NCBI RefSeq assembly: GCF_019443445.1
Contig: NZ_CP080378.1
Coordinates: forward strand, 5,332,001 to 5,396,000
Reading direction: 5' to 3'
Source of the DNA: Massilia sp. PAMC28688
GTDB lineage: Bacteria > Pseudomonadota > Gammaproteobacteria > Burkholderiales > Burkholderiaceae_D
DNA: 64,000 nucleotides
The notes under the pieces: generated by a model
Databases searched by the model: none
Seen by the model: the letters and a program-made list of their open reading frames with translations, nothing else
What the model was told of the DNA's origin: nothing
Made by a program: the position numbers and the translations under genes
Shown: positions 36,266-47,782 of the stretch, in pieces
Position numbering within the stretch: the stretch's first letter is position 1
Layout of the letters: each line of letters starts with the position of its first letter

Positions 36266-37771
36266 TTACAGGGGGCCTTTCGCCCACGGACCGGTGATGG
36301 CAAAGGTGATGCCCGGGGTCTGGATGTTCGCAAACAGGTAGCGGCCCGTTGGGTCGAAGCAGGCACCGGCAAACTCGCTGCTGCGGCGGTCCCCTGCCAG
36401 CGTGCCCAGCTTGCCGGCGGCGAGCAGCTCGCTTTCGGTCAGATTGACATTGTTCTTGCCGAAAATGTAGGTGTCGCCGGCCGTGGTCACGCCCATCAGG
36501 CGGTTGCCCATGCCAAATTCGTCCACGCCTGCGGCGCCGCCATCTTCGCAAATGAGGATGCCGTGGCGCGGGCTGACGGTGAGGTTGTCGCCCATGTTGC
36601 CGATCGTGGGGCTGGGGCTGGAATAGATGCAGCGCAGGGTCTGGCGGGCCAGGTCGAGCTCCCAGATGGCGCCGCGCGCAACGTCGCCGCCGGACGTATC
36701 CATGACATAGATCTTGCCCTGGTCATACCACATGCCTTCGCCGCGGTTCATGCGCAGGCCACCTTGCAGCCAGCCCTGGACGAAAGGACCGGAAGCATTG
36801 CTGATGGCAACGCCGCTCGGGCCCACCACGTCGCTGCGGTCCTGGTCCGGATTGGCGATAGTGACCCATTCCAGTTCGTAGATATCGTTCACCGATACCC
36901 GGGCCAGGTTGGCATTGACGATGCCTTTGACCCGGGCCATCTGCAGCGTGCCGCCCTGGGCCAGCGAGCCCGGGTAGCCCGGGGTGACGAAGGGAATGTA
37001 GCGGTAAAAGCCCGAGCGCCCGCCCGAATCTTCCGATTCATAGACAATGCCGGTCGCAGGATCGACGGCCGCGGCCTCGTGGGCGAAGCGGCCCATGCCC
37101 TTGATCGGTACGGCGCTGGTCTGGAACGGGTCGGCATGGACTTCAAACACGTAGCCGTGCCGGTTGCCGGTGCTGCTGACCAGATTGGAGGCAACTTCTT
37201 CGCACGACAGCCAGGTGCCCCACGGCGTGACGCCGCCGGCGCAGTTGGTGGCCGTGCCGCCGAGGCTGGGACTGACGCTGACCCAGTTGCCGTCGCGGAA
37301 AATCAGATTGCTGTTACCACCGCGGAACTGACTCTCGCTGCCAGGCGGGCTGCCGCGGTCGTACACGGCGGGTGCACTGAGCAGGGCCGCGCTGGCACCG
37401 GCGCCAAGTTCGTGGTTACGCACCAGCACCAGTTCCGTGCTGCGCCCTACCCTGCGCGAGACCACCACGCCCATGCCGTCATGGCCGCCCGGGCACGGGT
37501 AACCGTCGCTCATGATGTCGCCAGTCCAGCCAAAGCTCTTGTAGCTGAAACCGGGCGGCAGCTGCAACAACGGCAAACCGGTGGTCAGGTCCCTGACCGG
37601 GGCGATCTTGCCGTAAGGGCTGGGCACCAGCATGGTGCTGCCATCGGCGGCGCCCGCTTCGCGCGCCTGCAGGGCAGCGAAGGAAGCAATAAACGGCAGG
37701 GCGGACGCGCCCGCAAGACCCTTCAGCAGGCTGCGGCGGGTGACTGACTGGTCGGATGAATCGTGGTTCAT
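36266..37771 (-). CDS. phoX: PhoX family alkaline phosphatase (DUF839)
   Basis: The protein is 501 aa from ATG 37771, which has AGGGAC upstream; the longer frame start (37837) would hide the Tat signal. The N-terminus has the twin-arginine motif TRRSLLKG and a hydrophobic core, so it is exported folded. The DUF839 domain follows (PVRDLTTGLPLLQLPPGFSY, VVVSRRVGRSTELVLVRNHE, WGTWLSCEE, DGGGAAGVDEFG-like end). PhoX enzymes use calcium and iron and release phosphate from organic esters. A PhoB-like site lies in the divergent upstream region. Confidence 0.85.
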   Translation of the reverse strand: MNHDSSDQSVTRRSLLKGLAGASALPFIASFAALQAREAGAADGSTMLVPSPYGKIAPVRDLTTGLPLLQLPPGFSYKSFGWTGDIMSDGYPCPGGHDGMGVVVSRRVGRSTELVLVRNHELGAGASAALLSAPAVYDRGSPPGSESQFRGGNSNLIFRDGNWVSVSPSLGGTATNCAGGVTPWGTWLSCEEVASNLVSSTGNRHGYVFEVHADPFQTSAVPIKGMGRFAHEAAAVDPATGIVYESEDSGGRSGFYRYIPFVTPGYPGSLAQGGTLQMARVKGIVNANLARVSVNDIYELEWVTIANPDQDRSDVVGPSGVAISNASGPFVQGWLQGGLRMNRGEGMWYDQGKIYVMDTSGGDVARGAIWELDLARQTLRCIYSSPSPTIGNMGDNLTVSPRHGILICEDGGAAGVDEFGMGNRLMGVTTAGDTYIFGKNNVNLTESELLAAGKLGTLAGDRRSSEFAGACFDPTGRYLFANIQTPGITFAITGPWAKGPL

Positions 37772-37911
37772 ACTGTCCCTTTCTGTGGTGAAATGGCTGA
37801 GGAGCCTGCAAGCGGGCCCCGTTTGCTGAAGTGCCATTTCAACAAAGGAACACTACGGGACGATGACATTTGCATACCGAATTTGCGGCGCGGGGCGCCA
37901 GTGATCAGCGT

Positions 37912-37929
37912 CCGTCATCATATTGTCAT
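37912..37929 (+). promoter_or_regulatory. Pho box between phoX and the binding-protein gene
   Basis: CCGTCAT-CATA-TTGTCAT, a PhoB-type 7-4-7 direct repeat oriented toward the plus-strand binding-protein gene (44 bp before its probable GTG start) and 141 bp upstream of phoX on the other side. Confidence 0.65.
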
Positions 37930-37972
37930 ACGGCAATTTTAGAATGATGCTTTCCATTCTTGAGAGCCGCAC

Positions 37973-39069
37973 GTGTTCAAACGATTCATCAGCCTGCCCT
38001 GTGCGCTGTTGCCGGCACTGCCATCGCAGCCAGCCGCAATGTCGTTGTCGTCCAGTCCATCGACCTGTCCGGTCCCAATGGCAGCATAGGCCGCGATTAC
38101 GTGGCCGGCATCACGACCTACTTCGACGGCATCAATCAGAAAGGCGGGGTCAAGGGGCGCAAGATCGCCTACATCGTGAAGGATGACCGTGGCAGCGCGG
38201 GCGACTCGGCCGCCAATGTCAGCGCATTGATCCGCGACGCAGGCGCCGATTACGTGCTCGGCGCCATTGGCACCAGCGCCAACCGGGCCATCCTGAGCAC
38301 GCCCGCGTTTGCCCGGTCGCGCCATCAACTGTTCGCCCCGCTGGCCGATTCCAGCGCCACGGCCAGTGCCCGCGCCGTGTTCTGGCGTCCCAGCATTGAA
38401 AGCGAACTGCTGCACCTGCTCACCCACTTTGAAAAGCTGGGCGTGAGCCAGGTCGGCATCGCCCTCCAGCTATTGCCCGACAATACGCGCGCTTTCGAGT
38501 TCCTGAAAAGCGAAATCAAAAAGCGCAACATGAGGCTAGCCGGCGTGGCCAATATCACGGCCCATCCGGAGGAACTCAACACGCAGGCGCAGCGCCTTGC
38601 ACAAAGCGGGCCAAGGCTGGTCATCTCGATTGGCGACACGATCGCCATGGCACAGTTCCTGCGGGCCTACCGCGCCCACGATGGGAGCACGTTCGTGGCT
38701 GGCACTTCGCTGGTCAACCTTACCACCCTGAGCGAAATTGCCGGCCGCCGCGCCACGGAATGGACCGTGTTTTCCCAGGTGGTGCCCAATCCTGCGCGCG
38801 CCGTGTCGGCCCTGCAGTCGGAGCATATCGACATGATGAAGCGGTTTCGCGATGAGCCCGTGTCCTCTTTGACCCTGGAAGGCTATGCGGTGGCCAAGAC
38901 CATGGTCAGCCTGCTGCAGATCGATGAAACGTCGTCCGCCCCGCTGGCCGGCAAGTGGGGCAAGCTGGACCTGGGGGGCATGATCGTTGCAGCGCCGCAA
39001 CAGGGGACCAATCTGTCCAGCTTTGTTGGCATCGCCCTGTTCCGCCCGGACGGTAGCTTGATGTTTTAA
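37973..39069 (+). CDS. ABC transporter substrate-binding protein (branched-chain amino acid type), start frame-shifted
   Basis: A periplasmic binding protein of the Peripla_BP_6 type: VVVVQSIDLSGPNGSIGRDY, YFDGINQKGGVKGRKI, VLGAIGTSANRAIL, LEGYAVAKTMV. The open frame has only TTG 37960 as start and a poor signal. GTG 37973, with GAGAG before it, begins a typical signal peptide (VFKRFISLPCALL) in another frame, and a -1 shift near 38010 leads into AGTAIAASRNV. So a 1-bp deletion, or a sequence error, probably separates start and body. No permease genes adjoin it, so it may serve sensing; a Pho box precedes it and a chemoreceptor follows. Confidence 0.75.
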
Positions 39070-39200
39070 ACTGTTGGTCAAGGTCAACATCCCATCTTTT
39101 TTTCCCATTCGCATCAGGACTCTTGTCTCTTTCGCGACATTGGCGCATGATTGTTTGACGCGCATCATGCTCCATGAATTCCCTTGTGCCAGGAATGTCC

Positions 39201-40844
39201 ATGCAACTAGCCAATCTTCGTATTGCCGCGCGCCTCGCCCTGCTGGGCGCGTTTTTCGTGATCGCCATGATCATTGTTGCCGTGAGCGGCTCAAACACGC
39301 TCAGCAACGTCAGCGCCCGCAGCGCGGCCGGCCTGCAACAAGCCGCTGTGCTCACCGATGCCATTGACACGGCGCGCGCCGCCCAGGTCCACTTCAAAAT
39401 CCAGGTCCAGGAATGGAAAAACATTCTGCTGCGCGGCGGCGACCCCGCGCAGCTCGAGCGCTATACGGCGTCGTTCAGGAAGAGCGGCGCCACCACCCGT
39501 GCCGAACTCGACAAGACCGCGGCCCTGCTTGCCAGGCTCGGCCTGCAGACGCCACTCATTGGCGACGCCATTGCTGCCCACGAAGCACTCGGCAAGAATT
39601 ATTTGACAGCACTGGAACAGTACGACAGCGCCGACCCCGCCAGTCCCCAGCGGGTCGACGCCCTGGTCAAGGGCATGGATCGCGCCCCGACGGCCAGGAT
39701 TGATCAGATCGTCGCCTTCATGCAGGCACAGTCCAAACAGCTCGTTGCCAGCACGGCCGCTGCCAATGCCGAGGCGCAGCGCCAGGCCACCATGGTCATC
39801 GTGATCACCGTGGTGTGCACGGTGCTGGTATGCGGCGCGATCATGCTGTGGCTGGCGCGCAGCATCACCACGCCCCTCAATGAAGCGGTGTCAATTGCAC
39901 GCACGGTGGCCGATGGCGACCTGTCGACCAACATCAAAGTGCGCGGCAGCGATGAAATCGGCATGCTGCTGGCCTCGCTCAAGCACATGCACGACAACCT
40001 TGGTGATATCGTCGGCAAGGTGCGCGCCGGCACGGACGCCATCGCCCATGCGTCGACCGAGATCGCCGATGGCAACCTGGACTTGTCGATGCGCACCGAA
40101 GAACAGGCCAGCGCGCTGGAAGAAACGGCGTCGGCCATGGAAGAACTGACCAGTACGGTCAAGCAGACCAGCGCCAGCGCGGGCCAGGCCAGCAGTCTTG
40201 CGGGCGAAGCGAGCGGCGTGGCAGAACGTGGCGGGGAAGCCGTGAGCAATGTGATTGCGACCATGGGCGTGATCAATGAATCGTCGCGCAAGATCGTGGA
40301 CATCATAGGCGTGATCGACGGGATCGCCTTCCAGACCAATATTTTGGCCCTGAATGCGGCAGTGGAAGCGGCGCGTGCCGGCGAACAGGGGCGCGGCTTT
40401 GCCGTGGTGGCGGCCGAAGTGCGCAGCCTGGCCCAGCGCTCGGCGGCGGCGGCGCGCGAGATCAAGGCCCTCATCGGTGACTCGGTCGACCAGGTGGCCG
40501 CCGGCAGCAAGCTGGTTCAGCATGCAGGCACCACCATGGGCGACGTGGTGAGCAGTGTCCAGAAGGTCAACAGCATCATTGGCGACATTGCCGTGGCGAG
40601 CAAGGAACAGAACGCCGGCATCGACCAGGTCAACGATGCGATCGCGCAAATGGACGCCATGACACAGCAAAATGCGGCGCTCGTGGAACAGGCAGCGGCA
40701 GCGGCGGCGGCAATGCGGCAGCAGGCTGCGGAACTGAAGCAGGCGGTCAGCGTATTCAAGATCCACGAACGGTTTGATACTGTGGTGGTTGCGGCGCCGC
40801 GCGTGGCGCGTGGTCATCGGGACGACGTGCTGAAGCTGGCGTAG
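39201..40844 (+). CDS. methyl-accepting chemotaxis protein
   Basis: The protein is 547 aa. ATG 39201 is preferred (AGGA at 39191-39194, six-base spacing) over 39174 or 39195. Two membrane helices (about 10-32 and 195-216) bracket a 160-residue periplasmic ligand domain of the four-helix type. A HAMP domain follows, then the signalling hairpin with tip IDGIAFQTNILALNAAVEAA and EQGRGFAVVAAEVR. Methylation-type Glu/Gln pairs are visible (EEQASALEETASAMEEL). It lies 131 bp after the periplasmic binding protein, which might be its ligand-loaded partner (inference). Confidence 0.96.
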   Translation: MQLANLRIAARLALLGAFFVIAMIIVAVSGSNTLSNVSARSAAGLQQAAVLTDAIDTARAAQVHFKIQVQEWKNILLRGGDPAQLERYTASFRKSGATTRAELDKTAALLARLGLQTPLIGDAIAAHEALGKNYLTALEQYDSADPASPQRVDALVKGMDRAPTARIDQIVAFMQAQSKQLVASTAAANAEAQRQATMVIVITVVCTVLVCGAIMLWLARSITTPLNEAVSIARTVADGDLSTNIKVRGSDEIGMLLASLKHMHDNLGDIVGKVRAGTDAIAHASTEIADGNLDLSMRTEEQASALEETASAMEELTSTVKQTSASAGQASSLAGEASGVAERGGEAVSNVIATMGVINESSRKIVDIIGVIDGIAFQTNILALNAAVEAARAGEQGRGFAVVAAEVRSLAQRSAAAAREIKALIGDSVDQVAAGSKLVQHAGTTMGDVVSSVQKVNSIIGDIAVASKEQNAGIDQVNDAIAQMDAMTQQNAALVEQAAAAAAAMRQQAAELKQAVSVFKIHERFDTVVVAAPRVARGHRDDVLKLA

Positions 40845-40855
40845 CGCCGAAAAAA

Positions 40856-40881
40856 AACCCGCGCCATCGCTGGTGCGGGTT
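40856..40881 (-). terminator. hairpin after chemoreceptor gene, T-tract on minus strand
   Basis: Arms AACCCGC (40856-40862) and GCGGGTT (40875-40881), with extra pairs inside (GCC/GGT). Eight A residues precede it on the plus strand, so a proper intrinsic terminator is formed for transcription coming leftward; for the chemoreceptor it would be weaker. Confidence 0.6.
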
Positions 40882-41129
40882 AAAAACGGAGTTTTCCCAG
40901 AAGAGGAAGAAACAAGTCCATGGTAAGGGCGGTATATGACGCCATGATGAAGCGGCATCGATTTTTGCAGGACTGCGGTAATGAGGAGGTCATGCGTGCT
41001 GCTTACAGTACGTCTGTCCGGCCCTGGGGCCGACAGCTTTGTCCGGTCAGCTCAAGCATCGGGCACCAATTCAGCAACGCCAGCTGCCGGCGATGAGGCA
41101 GCGGTTTGTTAATTCGTTTGGAGGCAAGA

Positions 41130-41354
41130 ATGACGTCCAGGACCGAGTTACGCAACGACCGCAGCACCGCCGCCCACATCGCGCGTGCCCTCAAGCTGCA
41201 GCAGCAATGTGGCTACGACTATGCCCGCTCCCACTTGCACTCGGTCGGCGTCCCGGACGACCTGGCACGGCGCCTGCTGGCGATCCGCTTCGACCGGCGC
41301 CAGGCGGGGCAGCCCGGAGCAGCTGTGAGCATGCCGGCAACGGCGACACAATAG
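41130..41354 (+). CDS. small hypothetical protein
   Basis: The protein is 74 aa. ATG 41130 is preceded by an excellent ribosome site (GGAGG, 41120-41124, five bases away). The product is basic and helical (ELRNDRSTAAHIARALKLQQ, GYDYARSHLHSVGVPDDLAR). It has no signal or membrane part. I do not recognise a family, though small proteins with this helix plan occur in Massilia-type genomes. It ends 22 bp before the tandem repeat array. Confidence 0.55.
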   Translation: MTSRTELRNDRSTAAHIARALKLQQQCGYDYARSHLHSVGVPDDLARRLLAIRFDRRQAGQPGAAVSMPATATQ

Positions 41355-41375
41355 CGGGTCAGCCCAACGCCAAAG

Positions 41376-41756
41376 AAATTGATTTTGCCCCGTTTAAGTG
41401 GTCTGACCCTGGCAAGAGGAAATTGATTTTGCCCCGTTTAAGTGGTCTGACCCTGGCAAGAGGAAATTGATTTTGCCCGTTTAAGTGGTCTGACCCTGGC
41501 AAGAGGAAATTGATTTTCTCCCGTTTAAGTGGTCTGACCCTGGCAAGAGGAAATTGATTTTGCCCCGTTTAAGTGGTCTGACCCTGGCAAGAGGAAATTG
41601 ATTTTGCCGTGTTTAAGTGGTCTGACCCTGGGCATGAGGAAATTGATTTTGCCCCGTTTAAGTGGTCCGTTTAAGTGGTCTGACCCTGGCAAGGGGAAAT
41701 TGATTTTTCTGCGTTTAAGTGGTCTGACCCTGGCAGGAGGAAATTGATTTTGGGTT
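41376..41756. repeat. tandem array of a 43-45 bp repeat, eight copies plus a partial ninth
   Basis: The unit runs GGAAATTGATTTTGCCCC, GTTTAAGTGGTCTGACCC, TGGCAAGA. Copies differ by a few bases after GATTTT (GCCCC, GCCC, CTCCC, GCCGT, TCTGC). One copy (about 41639-41695) has an internal duplication of CCGTTTAAGTGGT. The unit has the GGTCTGACCC motif common in REP-like sequences mobilised by RAYT transposases, but no such transposase is in the window. The array sits between the small gene at 41130 and the 3' end of katG. There are no unique spacers, so it is not a CRISPR. Confidence 0.95.
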
Positions 41757-41795
41757 GTGCCGCAGACCTTGTCGCGCCTGCGGCACCAGGCAATA

Positions 41796-44081
<2,286 letters not shown>

Positions 44082-44247
44082 CTACAATTAACTATGTTCC
44101 AATTGATATTTTTAATCGAAGGGATAGCCGACAACCCGTTTAGCGGGGTAAAAGGAAGCCGGCAAGGCAGGGAAACGCGCCGTCAAGCGGCGCCTGCCGG
44201 ACGATGGAGACGCCGTCCACGGTCCGACACGGCAGAAAGTCGCCTGC

Positions 44248-45567
44248 TCAGGCCGCGATGATGCCGTCGCGGGATTTTTCCAGCGCCATGGACTGCGGCA
44301 GCGACACGGTGAAGGTGCTGCCCTTCCCCGCTTCCGAACAAATGGCGAGCTGGCCGCGGTGGCGCAGCAGCACGTGCTTGACAATGGCCAGGCCCAGGCC
44401 CGTGCCCTGGGTCTCGCGCGAGCGGCTCTTGTCGACCCGGTAGAAGCGCTCGGTCAGGCGCGCGATATGAATCTGCTCGATGCCGATACCGGAATCACGG
44501 GCCACGAATTGCGGCCCGTCCGGTCCCTGCTGCCAGCGCAGGTCGATGGTGCCGCCGGCCGGCGTGTAGCGCACGGCGTTCGAGGCCAGGTTGCCAAAGG
44601 CGCTGCGCAGTTCTTCCGCGCTGCCCGTCACGTCAGGGCCGCTCACGTCCGACGTCACCGTATGCTTGCCGGCCGAGAGCGCGCGCGCTTCGTCGGCAAT
44701 GGCGCTCATCATGGCGGCCATGTCGACACGTTCCGGCCGCAGCGGATAATCGACCGATTCCAGGCGCGAGAGCGTGAGCATGTCCTCAATCAGGCGCTGC
44801 ATGCGGCGCCCTTGCTCGGTCATGAGCTTGAGGTGCGCGGCGCGGGTGGCGGCATCGAGGCCCGGCTCGCTGGAAGCAATTTCCAAAAAGCCGACAATGA
44901 CGGTGAGCGGCGTGCGCAGTTCGTGCGAGGCGTTGGCGATGAAGTCGCGCCGCATTTCTTCAATGCGCTGCGTTTCGGTGGCGTCGTGCGTGACCAGGAT
45001 CTGGCGCCGGTTCTCGAACGGGATGATCTGGCAGATCAGCTTGCGTTCGCGCAGCGCCAGCGTGAGGGGCTGCTCGTAGCGGCCCAGAATGATGTAGTCG
45101 ATAAAGGCAGGATGGCGGATCAGGTTGGTGATGCGCATGCCCTTGTCCTTGTCCAGCGTCAGGCCCAGGTGCTGCTCGGCGGCCGGGTTGCACCACTCCA
45201 GAAACAGCACGTCGTCCATGATGGCCACGCCGTCCGGCAGCAGGTGCATGGCCTGGCGAAAGCGCGCCAGCCATTCGGTCAGTTCGGCCTGGTTGCGCTC
45301 GTCATCGCGGCGCAGGCGGTACAGGCGCGAGAATATGCCCGTCCACGAACCCCAGCCGTCCGGCAGGCGCGAGCTGTGCGGGTCTTCCAGCCATTCGCCC
45401 AGCTTGCTCAGGTAGCTCAGCTGCACGAACAGCAGGATCGTCACCGCCGCCAGCGCCAGCATGGCCCCGTACACGGCGCCGAACATGGCCCCCACGATGG
45501 CGCCGCCGGCCAGGATGAAGGCCAGGCGCAGCATGGCCGGAATCCAGAAGAGCAGGCGCGGGTTCAT
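44248..45567 (-). CDS. phoR: phosphate regulon sensor histidine kinase PhoR
   Basis: Senses phosphate status through PstSCAB/PhoU and phosphorylates PhoB. It is 439 aa: two close N-terminal membrane helices (about 11-50), a charged linker, a PAS domain (about 105-200), the dimerisation domain with His215 in NASHELRTPLTV, and an ATPase domain with N-box NLASNAVRYTP, DSGIGIEQ and GTGLGLAIVK. Its start overlaps the phoB stop by 4 bp (ATGA). Last gene of the pst-pho operon. Confidence 0.97.
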   Translation of the reverse strand: MNPRLLFWIPAMLRLAFILAGGAIVGAMFGAVYGAMLALAAVTILLFVQLSYLSKLGEWLEDPHSSRLPDGWGSWTGIFSRLYRLRRDDERNQAELTEWLARFRQAMHLLPDGVAIMDDVLFLEWCNPAAEQHLGLTLDKDKGMRITNLIRHPAFIDYIILGRYEQPLTLALRERKLICQIIPFENRRQILVTHDATETQRIEEMRRDFIANASHELRTPLTVIVGFLEIASSEPGLDAATRAAHLKLMTEQGRRMQRLIEDMLTLSRLESVDYPLRPERVDMAAMMSAIADEARALSAGKHTVTSDVSGPDVTGSAEELRSAFGNLASNAVRYTPAGGTIDLRWQQGPDGPQFVARDSGIGIEQIHIARLTERFYRVDKSRSRETQGTGLGLAIVKHVLLRHRGQLAICSEAGKGSTFTVSLPQSMALEKSRDGIIAA

Positions 45568-46253
45568 TTGACCGAAAGCATATAGCCGACACTGCGCACG
45601 GTGCGGATCAGGCTTTCGGCCTGCTTGAGCGCCTTGCGCAGGCGCAGCACGTGGACGTCGACGGTGCGCTCTTCAATGACGGCGTGGTCGCCCCACACCT
45701 TGTCAAGCAGCTGGCTGCGCGAAAACACGCGCTCGGGATTGGCCAGGAAGAATTTGAGCAGCTTGAATTCGGCGTGGCCAATGTCGATCTTTTGTCCCGC
45801 CAGCGACACGCTGCAGCTGACCGGGTCCAGCGTGACCTCGCCGGCCGACAAGGGCGCTTCGGCATGCTCGGGACTCTTGCGCCGCAACAGCGCCTTGGAG
45901 CGGGCCAGCAACTCGCGCGGCGAGAATGGCTTGGTGACGTAGTCGTCCGCCCCCGTGTTCAGGCCGGCGATCTTGTCTTCTTCCATGCTCTTGGCGGTGA
46001 GCATGATGACCGGAATATCCTGGAAATGGCGGTCGGCCCGGATGCGCGAGAGCAGACGCAAACCGGTCTGGTCAGGCAGCATCCAGTCCAGCAGGATCAG
46101 GTGCGGGATGCGCTGGGTGATGAATTCCCAGGCCGCGCCCACATTCTGCACGGAACACACATTCCAGCCGGTTTCGCGCAGGGAGAACGTGACCAGCTCG
46201 ATAATGGCCGGTTCGTCCTCCACGATCAGGACCGTGGTTTTGTCTACTGCCAT
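45564..46253 (-). CDS. phoB: phosphate regulon response regulator PhoB
   Basis: Binds Pho boxes and activates phosphate-starvation genes. It is 229 aa. The receiver domain has acidic pocket VEDEP, phospho-acceptor Asp56 in LILLDWMLPD, and the conserved Lys in YVTKPFSPRELLAR. The C-terminal winged helix of the OmpR type has RVFSRSQLLDKVWGD and ERTVDVHVLRLRKAL. It lies 3 bp after phoU and overlaps phoR by 4 bp. Confidence 0.98.
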   Translation of the reverse strand: MAVDKTTVLIVEDEPAIIELVTFSLRETGWNVCSVQNVGAAWEFITQRIPHLILLDWMLPDQTGLRLLSRIRADRHFQDIPVIMLTAKSMEEDKIAGLNTGADDYVTKPFSPRELLARSKALLRRKSPEHAEAPLSAGEVTLDPVSCSVSLAGQKIDIGHAEFKLLKFFLANPERVFSRSQLLDKVWGDHAVIEERTVDVHVLRLRKALKQAESLIRTVRSVGYMLSVK

Positions 46254-46256
46254 CTG

Positions 46257-46946
46257 TTACGCCTGTGCGTCCGGTTTGCGGTGGCGGATGTCCTTGCCTT
46301 CGACCACGTAGATCACGTATTCGGCAATGTTCTTGGCATGGTCGCCAATGCGCTCGATGGCCTTGGCCACCCACAGGGTGTCGAGGGCCGAGGAAATGGT
46401 GCGCGGGTCTTCCATCATGAAGGTGATCAGGTTGCGCATGATGGACTTGAATTCGTGGTCGATCACGGCATCCTGGGCGATGAGCTGCAAGGCTTGCTTG
46501 CCATCGAGGCGGGCAAAGGCGTCGAGCGCATCGTGCAGCATGTCGATGGTGGAGGCGGCAATGGTACGCACCATTTCATAGTGGTTCAGGGCCGGGGCGC
46601 CGCGCGAATGCAAGCTCTTGGCAGTGCGGGCGATCTTGGACGCTTCATCGCCAATGCGCTCGAGGTCGGTGATTACCTTGACGGTTGCCATGACGGTGCG
46701 CAAGTCATTGGCCGTGGGCTGGCGGCGCACGATCAGGTGGCTGCAATCGTCGTCCAGCGCTACTTCGAGCTGGTTGACCTGGTCATCGTCGGCAATGACA
46801 CGGTCGGCGCCTTCCTGGTTGCCGGTGCGAAAGCACGTCATGGCATCGATTAACTGCGACTCCACCAGGCCTCCCATCAGGAGTACCTTGGAGCGGATGG
46901 TTTCTAGTTCGTGGTCGTACTGTTTCGAGGAATGCTCGCCTATCAT
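46257..46946 (-). CDS. phoU: phosphate signalling protein PhoU
   Basis: Negative regulator that links PstB to PhoR and tunes phosphate uptake. It is 229 aa, with two similar three-helix halves, the usual PhoU plan. Metal-binding E/D-x3-D type motifs are visible: LERIGDEASKIA in the first half and IERIGDHAKNIAEY in the second. It lies 31 bp after pstB and 3 bp before phoB. Confidence 0.97.
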   Translation of the reverse strand: MIGEHSSKQYDHELETIRSKVLLMGGLVESQLIDAMTCFRTGNQEGADRVIADDDQVNQLEVALDDDCSHLIVRRQPTANDLRTVMATVKVITDLERIGDEASKIARTAKSLHSRGAPALNHYEMVRTIAASTIDMLHDALDAFARLDGKQALQLIAQDAVIDHEFKSIMRNLITFMMEDPRTISSALDTLWVAKAIERIGDHAKNIAEYVIYVVEGKDIRHRKPDAQA

Positions 46947-46977
46947 GCTGCTCTCCGTATTGGATGTTGTTGTCGGA

Positions 46978-47772
46978 TCAGCCGAAGCGTCCGGTGATGT
47001 AGTCCTGCGTCTCTTTGCGGGCTGGATTCATGAAGATCTGGTCGGTCTCGCCAAACTCCACCAGCTCGCCCAGGTACATATAGGCGGTATAGTCCGAGCA
47101 GCGCGCAGCCTGCTGCATGTTGTGGGTGACGATGGTGATCGTGTAATCCTGCTTGAGCTCGCTGATCAGTTCTTCCACCTTGGCCGTGGAAATCGGGTCC
47201 AGTGCCGAGGTCGGCTCGTCCAGCAGCAGCACGTCAGGCTTGACGGCCACGCCGCGCGCGATGCACAGGCGCTGCTGCTGGCCGCCCGACAGCGACAGGC
47301 CGCTCTTGGACAGCTTGTCCTTCACTTCGCCCCACAGGGCTGCCTTCTTGAGGGCCCACTCGACGCGCTCGTCCATGGCACCCTTGGACAAGTCTTCATA
47401 CAGGCGCACGCCAAAGGCGATGTTATCGTAGATCGACATGGGGAACGGTGTCGGTTTCTGGAAAACCATGCCGATCTTGGCGCGGATCATGTTCACGTCC
47501 TGATTGGCATCGAGCAGGTTGCGCCCGCGGTACAGGATCTGCCCTTCCGCGCGCTGGCCCGGGTACAGGTCGTACATGCGGTTGAGCGTGCGCAGCAGGG
47601 TCGACTTGCCGCAGCCGGACGGGCCGATAAAGGCCGTCACCTGCTTTTCATGGATGTCCAGGTTGACGTTGGTCAGCGACTGCGTCTTACCGTAAAAGAA
47701 GTTGAGGTTCTTGATCTCGATGGTCTTGTTCTTCGGCGTGACGGTCGGGATCGGTTGTGGCAATGGGCTCAT
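46978..47772 (-). CDS. pstB: phosphate ABC transporter ATP-binding protein PstB
   Basis: Energises phosphate import. It is 264 aa. Walker A is GPSGCGKST, the ABC signature is LSGGQQQRL, Walker B is [12 protein letters not shown] and the switch is VTHNMQQA. The N-terminus has about 12 extra Pro-rich residues relative to E. coli, common in this group. It lies 10 bp after pstA and 31 bp before phoU. Confidence 0.98.
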   Translation of the reverse strand: MSPLPQPIPTVTPKNKTIEIKNLNFFYGKTQSLTNVNLDIHEKQVTAFIGPSGCGKSTLLRTLNRMYDLYPGQRAEGQILYRGRNLLDANQDVNMIRAKIGMVFQKPTPFPMSIYDNIAFGVRLYEDLSKGAMDERVEWALKKAALWGEVKDKLSKSGLSLSGGQQQRLCIARGVAVKPDVLLLDEPTSALDPISTAKVEELISELKQDYTITIVTHNMQQAARCSDYTAYMYLGELVEFGETDQIFMNPARKETQDYITGRFG

Positions 47773-47782
47773 GATCGTTATC

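Noticed and set aside
36251..37747. A 498-aa plus-strand open frame
   Set aside because: Antisense shadow of the PhoX-like gene.
41376..41756. CRISPR array
   Set aside because: The copies are contiguous with no unique spacers, and no cas genes are present.
44177..44193. Hairpin GCGCCG/CGGCGC after phoR as terminator
   Set aside because: Short stem with only GTTT after it on the minus strand; could be chance in GC-rich DNA.
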